This document shows positions 38,664 to 47,531 of a DNA stretch of 64,000 bases, piece after piece. A program made the position numbers and the translations under genes. Source of the stretch: Taishania pollutisoli. Lineage in GTDB: Bacteria > Bacteroidota > Bacteroidia > Flavobacteriales_D > Crocinitomicaceae. The DNA lies in NCBI RefSeq assembly GCF_014518315.1, contig NZ_JACVEL010000003.1, forward strand, positions 248,001 to 312,000, read 5' to 3'. The notes beneath the pieces are model-generated. The model saw nothing but the letters and a program-made list of their open reading frames with translations. It was not told the origin of the DNA and searched no databases. Within the stretch, counting starts at the first letter, position 1; every line of letters starts with the position of its first letter.

Positions 38664-39494
38664 ATGAAGTTAAAAAACACCTTTTTATTACTCGTTTTTA
38701 TCGGTGCATCGCTGGGATTGAATGCTCAGTTTCACACGGCATTGTCGCGGTCTGAAATCGGTGTGATGCTTGGAGGTTCCTACTACATCGGCGATTTGAA
38801 CCGGTTTGGTCATTTTAAGGGAACCCAACCCGCAGGAAGTTTGTTTTACCGGTACAATATTCATTCCCGACTGTCATTCAGGGTTAATTTTTCATATGGA
38901 AATGTAGTCGGAGATGACAAATGGTCAAAAGATCCGTTGCTTTCCAACCGGAATCTGAACTTTAAATCCGATATTTTTGAATTGGGGGCAGGTGTTGAAT
39001 TTCACTACATGCCGTTTCAACTGGGGAGTAAAAAATACAGAGGAACTGCTTATTTCCTGGCAGAACTTGCCGTTTTCCGGATGAACCCTAAAACGCAGCA
39101 CAACGGAGAATGGATTTTTCTTCAGCCATTGGGTACGGAAGGGCAAGGGACAGCTTTGGGAACAAGAGGCCATTACAACTTATTCCAGGTAGCAATTCCA
39201 TTGGGGTTAGGTGTGAAATTGTCCTTGGGAAAACGCGCTTCGATCGGATTGGAATACGGTATTCGAAAAACATTTACGGATTACCTGGATGATGTCGGGG
39301 CAGATGCGTACGTAGATCCCGTTGAACTGGCAGCTACAAGCGGACCGTTGGCCGCTACACTTTCCAACAGAAGCCTGGATGGTTCCCGTTATGGAAAACG
39401 GGGAACAGCCGCTACAAAAGACTGGTATGCGTTTTTCGGAGTCACATTGACGTTCCGTTTAGGGAATCCGAATAATTGTGCGTTCATGCAGTAA
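38664..39494 (+). CDS. DUF6089/PorG-like outer-membrane barrel protein
   Basis: This 276-residue protein has a signal peptide (KLKNTFLLLVFIGASLGLNAQ). It has the family start EIGVMLGGSYYIGDLN and beta-barrel strands through to WYAFFGVTLTFRL. Relatives include PorG, an outer-membrane protein tied to type IX secretion, but many DUF6089 members have no known role. The ATG at 38664 is preferred to 38625, which would add residues before the signal peptide. It converges with the next gene by an 11-base overlap. Confidence 0.75.
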   Translation: MKLKNTFLLLVFIGASLGLNAQFHTALSRSEIGVMLGGSYYIGDLNRFGHFKGTQPAGSLFYRYNIHSRLSFRVNFSYGNVVGDDKWSKDPLLSNRNLNFKSDIFELGAGVEFHYMPFQLGSKKYRGTAYFLAELAVFRMNPKTQHNGEWIFLQPLGTEGQGTALGTRGHYNLFQVAIPLGLGVKLSLGKRASIGLEYGIRKTFTDYLDDVGADAYVDPVELAATSGPLAATLSNRSLDGSRYGKRGTAATKDWYAFFGVTLTFRLGNPNNCAFMQ

Positions 39495-40101
39495 ATTGCC
39501 TGATACGCTCCTTTCCCTGAAGATACGTATATCCGCTGGTAACCGCCAGAATGACTGTCAGGATAACCCATTCCTGAAATTGAAATCCGGTGGCGATAAA
39601 AGTAAGAATCGCACAAAATGTGATCAGTAAAAACCGTTCTTTCAGGTGAAATTTCCACAAGCTTCTTTGCTCCTCACGCAGGTATACTTTCGGAACAAGA
39701 AATTCTATTTTATAGGAAGAAAAAGCCATCAGAACAACAAGTGGAATCAGTAAAAACCCTTGTTGAATGCCCATTTCTTTATACGTTAAAAACGATCGGA
39801 TTTCATCCTGCAGACGTATTTCGGGATGAATCAGCATAATTCCCAGTTGAATAAATGCAATTGTTGCCACGAGAAATAACCCGGAGATGATTTTGTAGGT
39901 GTTCACAGGACTTTTCACCGTTTCTTTTTTCCCGGCTTCCCTGATCTTTTTTGATTTGAGGTACACAACGACTTCAGAAGACAGAATGTCCAGGATGTAG
40001 AATAACACAATGAAATACAGGCTCCAGCCCCATAACCAAAACCCTAAGACGGGAATGAGTAAATTGGAAAAGATCTGGATGTATAGCTGTCTTTCCTGCA
40101 T
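39484..40101 (-). CDS. integral membrane protein, unknown
   Basis: This 205-residue protein has about five hydrophobic spans (FSNLLIPVLGFWLWGWSLYF, ISGLFLVATIAFIQLGIML, GFLLIPLVVLMAF, FLLITFCAILTFIATGF, WVILTVILAVTSGY) and a basic loop (YLKSKKIREAGKKE). No family is recognised. It lies 16 bases downstream of the TPR lipoprotein gene and is probably cotranscribed. Confidence 0.65.
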   Translation of the reverse strand: MQERQLYIQIFSNLLIPVLGFWLWGWSLYFIVLFYILDILSSEVVVYLKSKKIREAGKKETVKSPVNTYKIISGLFLVATIAFIQLGIMLIHPEIRLQDEIRSFLTYKEMGIQQGFLLIPLVVLMAFSSYKIEFLVPKVYLREEQRSLWKFHLKERFLLITFCAILTFIATGFQFQEWVILTVILAVTSGYTYLQGKERIRQFTA

Positions 40102-40117
40102 GTGTAGCCGGATGATA

Positions 40118-41137
40118 CTAACGGTTTAATCGATTAAACGCGTCAATGGAAAGCTGAAACTCTTCATCGTATTTCAAGGCTTCCAGGTATTCCTGCTTCG
40201 CACTTGTAATATTGCCTTTCAACTCGTAGCACATACCTCTGTTGTGATACGCTTCTACATAGTCTTTCTGATTATTAATGGCCTGTGAATAAAAATAAAG
40301 CGCGCTGTCTATTTGATTCTCTACGCGTTGTTTGATATGTCCCAGGTGAAAAAGTCCTCTTGCCTTGTAATACCTTTCATTGTCTTCCGCAAGTTTTCGG
40401 TACAATACTTTCGCTTCTTCATTTTTGCCGAAAAACTCGGTTGCAAATGCGTATGAATACAAAAACTCCGGATCGGTTGGGTTCAATTCATAAGCAGTTT
40501 GATAGTACTCAATACAAATCGGATTTTGTTCGTGGTGGTAAATCACCGCCAGGTGAAAATAAGCTTCATAAAAACCAGGATCTTGTTGCACAGCTGTTTC
40601 ATAAGATGATTTGGCCAGCTCATAATTCTTCATGTCCATATAAATGGATCCTTTCAGGGCATATGCCTCGCGCTTCTTCTTGTCTATTTTCAATGCCTGA
40701 TTGACATATTTAAACGCATTGTCCGCATCCTGTAAATAACGGTAGGTGGTCGCCAGTGCGATCAGGGCATCTGTATTTTTTGGCTCTTTGAACACAACAT
40801 AATTAAAGTGGCGTTGTGCGGCACTTACTTCTTCAATACTTCGGTTGGCTTTATTATTCAGCGCTTGTCCGTATAACATACGAACATTTGTATTCATACT
40901 GTCCAAACGAAAAGCGCGGGCACCGTCGGAAAGTGCATCGTAAAACCGGTATTCATTCAGGGCATTGTTTCCTCTGAAGAGGAGCAAAGACACACTGTCA
41001 GGGTATAGATTCAACAAACTGTCAATATTTGCTGCTGTCGGTTCAACAGGTATGTTTGCGTTTTTGTTATTGGAGCACGATGCAATTAAAGCAATCAGGA
41101 AGATGCTGAATAAGCTGTATTTCATTCTGTTAATCAT
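40118..41137 (-). CDS. TPR-repeat lipoprotein
   Basis: The protein has 339 residues from the ATG at 41137 (41125 is also possible). The lipoprotein signal is SLFSIFLIALIASCSN. Six or more TPR units follow (AFKYVNQALKIDKKKREAYA, AKSSYETAVQQDPGFYEAYF, YFYSQAINNQKDYVEAYHNR). It is likely a periplasmic, membrane-anchored scaffold. The upstream neighbour on the same strand is the OmpR-type regulator, 120 bases away. Confidence 0.75.
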   Translation of the reverse strand: MINRMKYSLFSIFLIALIASCSNNKNANIPVEPTAANIDSLLNLYPDSVSLLLFRGNNALNEYRFYDALSDGARAFRLDSMNTNVRMLYGQALNNKANRSIEEVSAAQRHFNYVVFKEPKNTDALIALATTYRYLQDADNAFKYVNQALKIDKKKREAYALKGSIYMDMKNYELAKSSYETAVQQDPGFYEAYFHLAVIYHHEQNPICIEYYQTAYELNPTDPEFLYSYAFATEFFGKNEEAKVLYRKLAEDNERYYKARGLFHLGHIKQRVENQIDSALYFYSQAINNQKDYVEAYHNRGMCYELKGNITSAKQEYLEALKYDEEFQLSIDAFNRLNR

Positions 41138-41257
41138 TTTGTTCTTGTTCCTGTCCTGCAATCAGCGACACAAACACGTGATTCGAAGTACTCAAAGCTA
41201 CAACTATTTTTTCTACCTTCAATGACAGGTGGGTAAATTGTGTACTGAAGTGAGGTA

Positions 41258-41920
41258 TTATTCTTTTTCCTGGTATTTATAACCGATTCCTTTGATCGTA
41301 ACAATGTAATCGGAACCGATTTTCTCCCGTAGTTTTCGAATATGCACATCAATGGTTCTGTCGCCCACGACAATTTCCGAACCCCATACAGAATCAAGAA
41401 TGACTTCCCGTTCAAATACGGTTCCGGGCTTTGATGCCAGCAGTGCCAACAATTCAAATTCTTTTCTCGGCAATTGAATTACTTGCCCGTTTAGTTCCAC
41501 GTGGTACCGTTCCCGGTTGATAACTAACCCTTCCGAATAGGATTTGGATTCTCCGGATTTCCTTCTCAGAATCGCATTGATACGGGAGATCAATACTTTG
41601 GGTTTGATGGGTTTGGCAACAAAATCATCCGCACCAGCATCCAACCCGGCAATCTGACTGTAATCTTCCCCCCGCGCAGTCAGAAAACAAATCAGTACAT
41701 TTTCCAACCCGGGCGTCTTTCGGATGGTTTCACAGACCTCAATTCCATCCATTCCGGGCATCATGATGTCGAGCAACACCAGATCAGGATTGATCTCTAT
41801 GCACTTTTTCAAGCCACTTTCACCATTGTTCGCATCAAATGTTTCATACCCCTCCTTACTTAAATTGTATTTAAGAATTTCGCGAATGTCATCTTCGTCA
41901 TCAATTATTAAAATCTTCAT
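41258..41920 (-). CDS. OmpR/PhoB-family response regulator
   Basis: This 220-residue protein has a receiver domain (IIDDEDDIRE; phosphorylated Asp in LVLLDIMMPGMDG, about 52; Lys in FVAKPIKP) and a winged-helix DNA-binding domain (LPRKEFELLALLASKPGTVF, SEIVVGDRTIDVHIRKLREK). It most resembles PhoB/RprY-type regulators. No histidine kinase gene lies next to it. Confidence 0.88.
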   Translation of the reverse strand: MKILIIDDEDDIREILKYNLSKEGYETFDANNGESGLKKCIEINPDLVLLDIMMPGMDGIEVCETIRKTPGLENVLICFLTARGEDYSQIAGLDAGADDFVAKPIKPKVLISRINAILRRKSGESKSYSEGLVINRERYHVELNGQVIQLPRKEFELLALLASKPGTVFEREVILDSVWGSEIVVGDRTIDVHIRKLREKIGSDYIVTIKGIGYKYQEKE

Positions 41921-41949
41921 AATAGAACCAAGTTAACTTAGAATTCATA

Positions 41950-41957
41950 CAAATTTA
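41950..41957 (-). promoter_or_regulatory. -7 box for the 41258-41920 regulator
   Basis: On the minus strand this reads TAAATTTG (TAnnTTTG form), 29 bases before the ATG. No TTG is found at the expected spacing. Confidence 0.4.
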
Positions 41958-42145
41958 ATCCAAAAAGAATAATAATATTGGAATCCTAAATGATAGTTTC
42001 CATTCTTTAGAAGAATTTTTTGCCACGTGTCCCATATATAATAAACCGTTTAGTAGTTTTATTTTAAGGTTTTATAGTATTAACACTAAATGAACAACTA
42101 TTAATTTCCTAATAGAACCCCTTTTTAAATTTTAATTCAGAAGTG

Positions 42146-42175
42146 TTGCAAGAATAGTTTTTTGTCATACCTTTG
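42146..42175 (+). promoter_or_regulatory. consensus promoter TTG-N19-TACCTTTG
   Basis: The -33 TTG is at 42146-42148 and the -7 TACCTTTG at 42168-42175, with the ideal 19-base gap. The predicted start is near 42181. No ORF lies before the terminator at 42212-42247. Confidence 0.7.
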
Positions 42176-42180
42176 TGTCA

Positions 42181-42247
42181 AGTAGTAGTAGGTTAGGTTG
42201 ATTAGTGTGACAAGAGCTCCGGATGCCCATCTGGAGCTCTTGTTTTT
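42181..42247 (+). ncRNA. candidate small RNA of about 67 nt
   Basis: The promoter at 42146-42175 would start this transcript. It ends in an 11-bp terminator stem, ACAAGAGCTCC (42209-42219) with GGAGCTCTTGT (42232-42242), followed by T residues. The 5' part carries AGTAGTAGGTTAGGTTGATT (42184-42203), complementary to the terminator loop of the candidate RNA at 36.4 kb. No Rfam family could be assigned by eye. Confidence 0.55.
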
Positions 42248-42333
42248 TTATGCGCTTTTCAAAAGGTTTAATTTTTACTTAAATTCATTGACGCACATCA
42301 ATAAACTATTAATTTAGCACAAAGTATAATTCT

Positions 42334-43023
42334 ATGACACCAAAAATATTATTGGTTGAAGACGATACGAGCCTCGGGTTTGTCGTTTCTGATCAGCTGA
42401 AACGCGATGGCTATCATGTGACCTTGTGTACCGATGGAGCAGAAGGATTCAAACGCTTCAATGAGGAGGCATTTCATCTGTGCATTTTTGATGTCATGAT
42501 GCCGAAAAAAGATGGATTTACACTGGCGCGCGAGGTACGCAAAATTAACCGGGAAATCCCTATTTTATTCCTGACTGCCAAATCAATGACCGAAGATAAA
42601 ATCGAGGGGTTCAAAGCAGGGGGTGATGATTACCTGACGAAGCCGTTTTCTGTGGAAGAACTCCAATTGCGTGTAATTGCCCTTTTGAAACGGGTAAACA
42701 TTCACGTAGAGGAGGAAGAGGAAAAAGTTGTAGAGGTGGGTAGTTATAAATTTGATTCGGAAAATTATACCCTTACACGCGAGAACACGGTCAAATCGCT
42801 GACTAAAAAGGAAGCACATATTTTAAGAATCCTTACCAAGTTTAAAAACCAGGTGGTTTCCAGAGAAATGATCCTGAATGCCGTTTGGGGGCAGGATGAC
42901 TATTTCGTGGGAAGAAGCCTGGATGTATTTATTACTAAACTGCGGAAGTATTTTAAAGAAGATGAACGAATCTCGATCAGCAACATCCACGGTGTCGGAT
43001 TTAAACTGGAAATCATCGATTGA
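42334..43023 (+). CDS. OmpR-family response regulator (RprY-like)
   Basis: This 229-residue protein has a receiver domain (ILLVEDDTSLGFVVSDQLKR; phosphorylated Asp in LCIFDVMMPKKDG, about 54; Lys in YLTKPFSVEEL) and a winged helix (SLTKKEAHILRILTKFKNQVV, VGRSLDVFITKLRKYF). It is close to Bacteroidota RprY. No kinase is adjacent. The stop overlaps the tsaB start (TGATG), so the two are coupled. Confidence 0.88.
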   Translation: MTPKILLVEDDTSLGFVVSDQLKRDGYHVTLCTDGAEGFKRFNEEAFHLCIFDVMMPKKDGFTLAREVRKINREIPILFLTAKSMTEDKIEGFKAGGDDYLTKPFSVEELQLRVIALLKRVNIHVEEEEEKVVEVGSYKFDSENYTLTRENTVKSLTKKEAHILRILTKFKNQVVSREMILNAVWGQDDYFVGRSLDVFITKLRKYFKEDERISISNIHGVGFKLEIID

Positions 43024-43691
43024 TGGATTGTTACATTTTACATCTTGAAACAGCTACAAAAGTGTGTTCGGTTGCCTTATCGAATAACGGGAAATTGGTA
43101 GCACTGAAAGAAACGGGGGAATCTGAATACGTGCATGGTGAGGTCATTACCCTATTTATAGAAGCCGTTTTACAGCAAGCGGAAATTACCCCGCGACAGC
43201 TAACAGCTGTTTCAGTAACAGCCGGACCCGGATCCTATACAGGGTTGCGAATCGGAGTCTCCACAGCAAAAGGATTGTGCTATGCGTTGAACATTCCCCT
43301 GATTGCAATTGACGCGCTGTATAACCTGGCTGTTCTTGCAAAGGAAACTCACCCTGATACAACGATATGTGCAATGATTGATGCCCGGAGAATGGAGGTG
43401 TTTTCATCCATCTACAGACCTGATCTGACACTTAGCAAACCCGTTTCCGCAGATATTCTGGATGAAAACGCTTACCGGGAGTTTGAGCCGTTTATTGCCG
43501 TGGGAGATGGTTCTTACAAAATGCAGGAAATCTGGAAAAACAGAAAAATTATAGTTGACACAGCCATAAAATCCTCTGCAGCAGGACACGTTATTCCGGC
43601 GTACGAAAAATTCAGGAATCACCAATTGGAAGATGTTGCCTACTTTGAACCGTTTTACCTCAAAGACTTTGTAGGAACGTCAAAAAAATAA
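43023..43691 (+). CDS. tsaB: tRNA threonylcarbamoyladenosine biosynthesis protein TsaB
   Basis: This 222-residue protein has the ASKHA-fold TsaB pattern: ILHLETATKVCSVAL, YVHGEVITLFIEAVL, the loop VSVTAGPGSYTGLRIGVSTA and MIDARRMEVFSSIY. With TsaD and TsaE it makes t6A37 in tRNAs that read ANN codons. The ATG at 43023 is used; the preceding TTG adds one Met only. It overlaps the regulator stop by one base. Confidence 0.92.
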   Translation: MDCYILHLETATKVCSVALSNNGKLVALKETGESEYVHGEVITLFIEAVLQQAEITPRQLTAVSVTAGPGSYTGLRIGVSTAKGLCYALNIPLIAIDALYNLAVLAKETHPDTTICAMIDARRMEVFSSIYRPDLTLSKPVSADILDENAYREFEPFIAVGDGSYKMQEIWKNRKIIVDTAIKSSAAGHVIPAYEKFRNHQLEDVAYFEPFYLKDFVGTSKK

Positions 43692-43719
43692 TACACAGTC
43701 ATCACTTTTTAATTTCACT

Positions 43720-43757
43720 TCCCTGGCTGAAATAACCAGGGACAAAACTCGTTTTTT
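43720..43757 (+). terminator. terminator behind tsaB
   Basis: TCCCTGG (43720-43726) pairs with CCAGGGA (43736-43742). A run of seven T follows a short spacer. Confidence 0.6.
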
Positions 43758-43851
43758 TCAATGGTTAAACACCCGAATAAATTTCATTTAAATTAAATGA
43801 TTTGATAATCAGTTACCTGGGTAATAATCCTTAAAAAAGTGTACAAAATAG

Positions 43852-43881
43852 TTGCGTAATATTACCCGAATGTTAATTTTG
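43852..43881 (+). promoter_or_regulatory. consensus promoter TTG-N19-TAATTTTG
   Basis: TTG is at 43852-43854 and TAATTTTG at 43874-43881, gap 19. The predicted start near 43887 gives a leader of about 28 nt to the SUMF1-domain gene. Confidence 0.7.
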
Positions 43882-43914
43882 AAGCAGTCTAATTAAAAGG
43901 AAAACAACTCGAAA

Positions 43915-45342
43915 ATGAACGCAAAACTAATCACTTATGCACTGAGTGCATTGTTGGCATTTGGTATGTCAAACTTTAGCTTTTCAAACAATTTAATCAT
44001 CAGCAGTGTTACACTTACAAATGATTCTACATTAACTTTTAGTGTGAGCTGGGAGAACAGTTGGAGAACCAACAACGCTCCGTACAACCACGATGCAGTC
44101 TGGCTCTTTGTAAAAAAGAGAGATTGCGCTTCTCTGCAATGGTCGCATGTCAACCTCAACCCAACAACTGCCAGTCACAGTACTGCTTCTCCATTGGAAA
44201 TTTACATTGACGGACGGGACGGTTCTACGTCTTCAAAAGGAGTATTTGTCCGAAGAAGTGCTGCAGGTGCAGGAAATGTTTCCGGTGTCACTGTCTCATT
44301 GAGAATGCAGGGGGTTACGAACGGACAATACGATTTTAAAGTCTTCGGAATTGAAATGGTACAAATTCCGCAAGGAGCATTCCAGGTGGGAGACGGAGCT
44401 GCTGCCAGTACATTGAAAGCAGGATCTACATCCAATCCGTTTCCGATTACATCTGAAGATGCAATTACTGCAGGTACAGGAGCAACTAATTTGTACTCCA
44501 CGACACCCGTTCCGTTAAATTTGCCAGCGAATTATCCGAAAGGTTTCAAAGAGATTTATTGTATGAAATACGAAATTTCTCAGGGACAATACGTTGATTT
44601 TGTCAATACCTTATTATCCGATCAGGGAGCAGCAAGACAGATTGTAAATGGTGCTAATCGCATGGCTATTACAGGAACGTGGCCTGTGAATGTAGCAGGA
44701 GCTCCTCATCGTGCAATGGCATTGCTTTCCTGGACAGATTTACTGGCATACCTGGATTGGTCTGCATTGCGTCCGATGACAGAATTGGAATTTGAAAAAA
44801 TTGCCAGGGGGCCTGTTGCCCCGGTTGCCGGAGAATATGCATGGGGTACAGATTTGATCACGGATGCCAATACGTTTGTGGCAGATGGTACGGCCACAGA
44901 AAACAGTTCTACAGTAATCACGGCAGGAAGTGGCTTGGCAAACTTTAATAATAACCTTATTTTGGGGCCGGCGCGATGTGGTTTTGCAGCTAAGCCCGGA
45001 ACCAATCGTTTGCAAGCAGCAGCAGGTTATTATGGAGTGATGGAATTGAGTGGAAATGTTTGGGAACAAGCCGTTTCGGTATCACATGCTACTGGTGTTG
45101 CATTTGAAGGAGCGCTCGGAGATGGTGAAATTTCCCTCTCTCCGAATCCCGGATTCGCAGATGTACCCGGTTGGCCTTCCCCGACAGCGTCTATTGGTGC
45201 TACAAATTCTGTTGTAGGAAGAGCGATCAAAGGAGGAGCATGGGTAGAAGCAGCGACAGCATTGCAAATATCTAACCGGTCAAACGGAGCGTACATAGAC
45301 GGAAGACGTATCAGTAGTATTGGCGGACGCGGAGTTCGTTAA
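43915..45342 (+). CDS. secreted SUMF1/FGE-like domain protein
   Basis: The protein has 475 residues with a signal peptide (NAKLITYALSALLAFGMSNFS). A beta-rich N-terminal domain (about 25-145) is followed by a formylglycine-generating-enzyme-like domain: FGIEMVQIPQGAFQVGD, IYCMKYEISQGQYVDFVN, LSWTDLLAYLDWSALRPMTE, GVMELSGNVWEQ and AIKGGAWVEAA. It lacks the twin cysteines of true sulfatase-activating enzymes in the parts I can read, so it is likely a structural or binding variant. The partner gene follows after 27 bases. Confidence 0.82.
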   Translation: MNAKLITYALSALLAFGMSNFSFSNNLIISSVTLTNDSTLTFSVSWENSWRTNNAPYNHDAVWLFVKKRDCASLQWSHVNLNPTTASHSTASPLEIYIDGRDGSTSSKGVFVRRSAAGAGNVSGVTVSLRMQGVTNGQYDFKVFGIEMVQIPQGAFQVGDGAAASTLKAGSTSNPFPITSEDAITAGTGATNLYSTTPVPLNLPANYPKGFKEIYCMKYEISQGQYVDFVNTLLSDQGAARQIVNGANRMAITGTWPVNVAGAPHRAMALLSWTDLLAYLDWSALRPMTELEFEKIARGPVAPVAGEYAWGTDLITDANTFVADGTATENSSTVITAGSGLANFNNNLILGPARCGFAAKPGTNRLQAAAGYYGVMELSGNVWEQAVSVSHATGVAFEGALGDGEISLSPNPGFADVPGWPSPTASIGATNSVVGRAIKGGAWVEAATALQISNRSNGAYIDGRRISSIGGRGVR

Positions 45343-45369
45343 TCAATTCTCTGTAAAGCATCCTGAAAA

Positions 45370-46356
45370 ATGAGGAAATCATTTTACACACAATGTGTTA
45401 CAGCTGTTGTCTTATTGATTATCAGCCAGTCTGTTACCGCCCAATTTGAAGGAGGACAGGGGAGCGGACACGATACACTGGATTTTTACAACGCAGGCTG
45501 TAACTCGTTTCTGGGAGATTCCAATTCCGGCTATGTGGCTGAACACAATCCAAGTGGGGGAAATTGTAACATGTTTGTCGGAGATTCCAGTTCCGGACAT
45601 TTTACCAGCGAACCGGCACTGTCTGTTTGCAGTATGTTTATTGGAGGGGACTATTCCGGGCAGAACACAACCGATTATGTAAATCCATATACGTGTGCGC
45701 AATTTACAGAATCCCCTAACGGAGGAAGCGGGCATTCCAGCAGAAATTTTACGTCAGACAATCCCGATTGTGCCATCATTGCCCTCGCAATCGAAGCTTC
45801 ACCATTGTTTGGGGAAATTATTGATGGCAAGGGGAGGCTCTATTGGGAGACTTACACGGAGCGGAACAACATGGGATTTGAACTTCAGAAAACCTATGAC
45901 GGGCAGGTATGGGAAACCATCGGTTGGTTGAACGGAGCAGGCAGCTCATCTTCCCGTTTGGAGTACGAATTTGTTGACCCGAATTTGTCATCAACAGGAC
46001 AGTATTACCGATTCAAACAACTTGATTTTGATGGTGTGTTCACCTATTCCAATACCGTGTTCCTCAATCTTGATGCTCCGGCTTCGCTGGAAGATATTTT
46101 CGTGTTGTATCCCAACCCGAATACCAGTTCCAATGCATTAAAGCTGAAGGGATGGGTACAGAAGGACTGGGATGTTCAACTGACAATCAGTGATCCGACC
46201 GGACGAATTTTGTTCAATGACAAACACATATTCGGCCCGGGAACAGAAGTATTTGAATTCCCGGTTGATTTCTTTGTTCCGGGAACGTATTACCTGTTTC
46301 TGAAACCGGAAGATATGACTGTAGGCCTCCAAATTCCGTTTGTGATTATGAACTGA
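45370..46356 (+). CDS. T9SS-sorted protein with short Cys/Gly repeats
   Basis: This 328-residue protein has a signal peptide (VTAVVLLIISQSVTAQ). Residues about 20-140 hold four to five imperfect repeats of about 25 residues with a Cys, then FxGD, SSG and N-rich turns (CNSFLGDSNSGY, CNMFVGDSSSGH, CSMFIGGDYSGQ). A domain common before sorting tails follows (YTERNNMGFELQKTYDGQVW ... YYRFKQLDFDG). The C-terminus is a type A sorting domain (VLYPNPNTSSNALKL). It is probably cotranscribed with the SUMF1-like gene. Confidence 0.8.
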   Translation: MRKSFYTQCVTAVVLLIISQSVTAQFEGGQGSGHDTLDFYNAGCNSFLGDSNSGYVAEHNPSGGNCNMFVGDSSSGHFTSEPALSVCSMFIGGDYSGQNTTDYVNPYTCAQFTESPNGGSGHSSRNFTSDNPDCAIIALAIEASPLFGEIIDGKGRLYWETYTERNNMGFELQKTYDGQVWETIGWLNGAGSSSSRLEYEFVDPNLSSTGQYYRFKQLDFDGVFTYSNTVFLNLDAPASLEDIFVLYPNPNTSSNALKLKGWVQKDWDVQLTISDPTGRILFNDKHIFGPGTEVFEFPVDFFVPGTYYLFLKPEDMTVGLQIPFVIMN

Positions 46357-46389
46357 TCTGATCGTGCTGTTCGTGTAGTTCAAACTTCG

Positions 46390-46443
46390 TATATTTGTAT
46401 AGACGTAATAAATAGTTATTAGCCTCCGTCAGGGGGCTTTTAT
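46390..46443 (+). promoter_or_regulatory. -7 box followed by a hairpin before the DAHP synthase gene
   Basis: TATATTTG (46390-46397) is followed by a hairpin AGCCTCC (46421-46427) / GGGGGCT (46432-46438) and four T, ending 11 bases before the ATG at 46454. The hairpin may end the upstream transcript, or act as an attenuator of the aro genes. No leader peptide is seen. Confidence 0.45.
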
Positions 46444-46453
46444 CGTTGGATAC

Positions 46454-47515
46454 ATGAAGTTAAATGAGACAATAAGCACTTCCCGTCCGTATGTAATTGC
46501 AGGACCGTGCAGTGCTGAAACAGAAGAGCAGGTAATCGAAATCTGTACGCAGATTGCCGGAAGAGGACTGGCAAATGCCTTGCGTGCGGGAATCTGGAAA
46601 CCACGTACCCGTCCCGACTCATTTGAAGGTGTAGGGGAAGAGGCCCTTCCGTGGCTGGTTACTGCCGGTAAAATGACAGGTTTGCCTACAACGACAGAAG
46701 TTGCCAATAAAACACATGTGGAGCTGGCATTAAAAGCAGGAATCGATATTTTGTGGATCGGTGCGCGAACGACGGTCAATCCGTTTGCTGTGCAGGAAAT
46801 TGCGGATGCGTTGAAAGGAATTTCTATTCCCGTTATGATCAAAAACCCGGTGAATCCCGATGTGGAATTGTGGCTGGGTGCTTTCGAACGTATGGAAAAG
46901 GCTGGAATTACAGATTTGGTAGCCATTCACAGAGGATTTTCCGTATACAAACACGATAAATACCGAAATGTGCCGAATTGGGAGCTGCCAATTGCCCTGA
47001 AAGAACGGATTCCCGATTTACCGATTATCTGCGATCCGAGCCACATTACCGGAAACAGAGAGCTCTTGCTGGAAGTATCGCAAAAAGCAATGGACTTAAA
47101 TTTTGACGGATTGATGATCGAAACGCATCCGCGTCCTGATGAAGCATGGTCGGATGCTGCGCAGCAAGTTACTGCTGAGGGATTGGAACAAATCCTCCGA
47201 AACCTGGTTTTGCGCTCCAAAGATGTGCAACACGATGTGCTGGCTGAATTGGAAAAAATGCGCTCCATGACGGCAGCACTGGATGACCGGATTTTCTTTT
47301 TGCTGGCTGAACGCATGAAAATAAGTGAAGAAGTCGGAAGATTCAAACGTTCCAATAACATTACCATCTTGCAGCAGGAACATTGGGCAAAAATCATTAA
47401 TAACCGTTTAAACAGCGCAGATGACAATGATCTTTCGGCCAAATTTATCCGGCAAATCATGGATGCGATTCACCAGGAGTCCATTCGCCATCAGGAAAAA
47501 GTGATGAATAAGTAA
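46454..47515 (+). CDS. bifunctional DAHP synthase / chorismate mutase
   Basis: The protein has 353 residues. The N-terminal 250 residues are a type I-beta-like DAHP synthase (YVIAGPCSAETEEQVIE, GIWKPRTRPDSFEG, IWIGARTTVNPF-like LWIGARTTVNPF, PIICDPSHITGN, GLMIETHPRPDEAWSDA). The C-terminal 90 residues are an AroQ-type chorismate mutase (LEKMRSMTAALDDRIFFLLA, RMKISEEVGRFKR). It joins PEP and erythrose-4-phosphate and converts chorismate to prephenate. It lies 16 bases before aroA. Confidence 0.92.
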   Translation: MKLNETISTSRPYVIAGPCSAETEEQVIEICTQIAGRGLANALRAGIWKPRTRPDSFEGVGEEALPWLVTAGKMTGLPTTTEVANKTHVELALKAGIDILWIGARTTVNPFAVQEIADALKGISIPVMIKNPVNPDVELWLGAFERMEKAGITDLVAIHRGFSVYKHDKYRNVPNWELPIALKERIPDLPIICDPSHITGNRELLLEVSQKAMDLNFDGLMIETHPRPDEAWSDAAQQVTAEGLEQILRNLVLRSKDVQHDVLAELEKMRSMTAALDDRIFFLLAERMKISEEVGRFKRSNNITILQQEHWAKIINNRLNSADDNDLSAKFIRQIMDAIHQESIRHQEKVMNK

Positions 47516-47531
47516 TGATTGTTGTATTGAA

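Larger units (their letters stand above)
41921..42333. other. intergenic region between divergent response regulators
   Basis: These 413 bases hold a minus-strand -7 box for the 41258-41920 gene and a plus-strand unit with a good promoter and terminator (42146-42247). I find no coding frame here. Confidence 0.7.

Noticed and set aside
43915-45342. True sulfatase-activating (formylglycine-generating) enzyme
   Set aside because: The catalytic Cys pair is not seen and no sulfatase gene is near; it is secreted with an extra domain.
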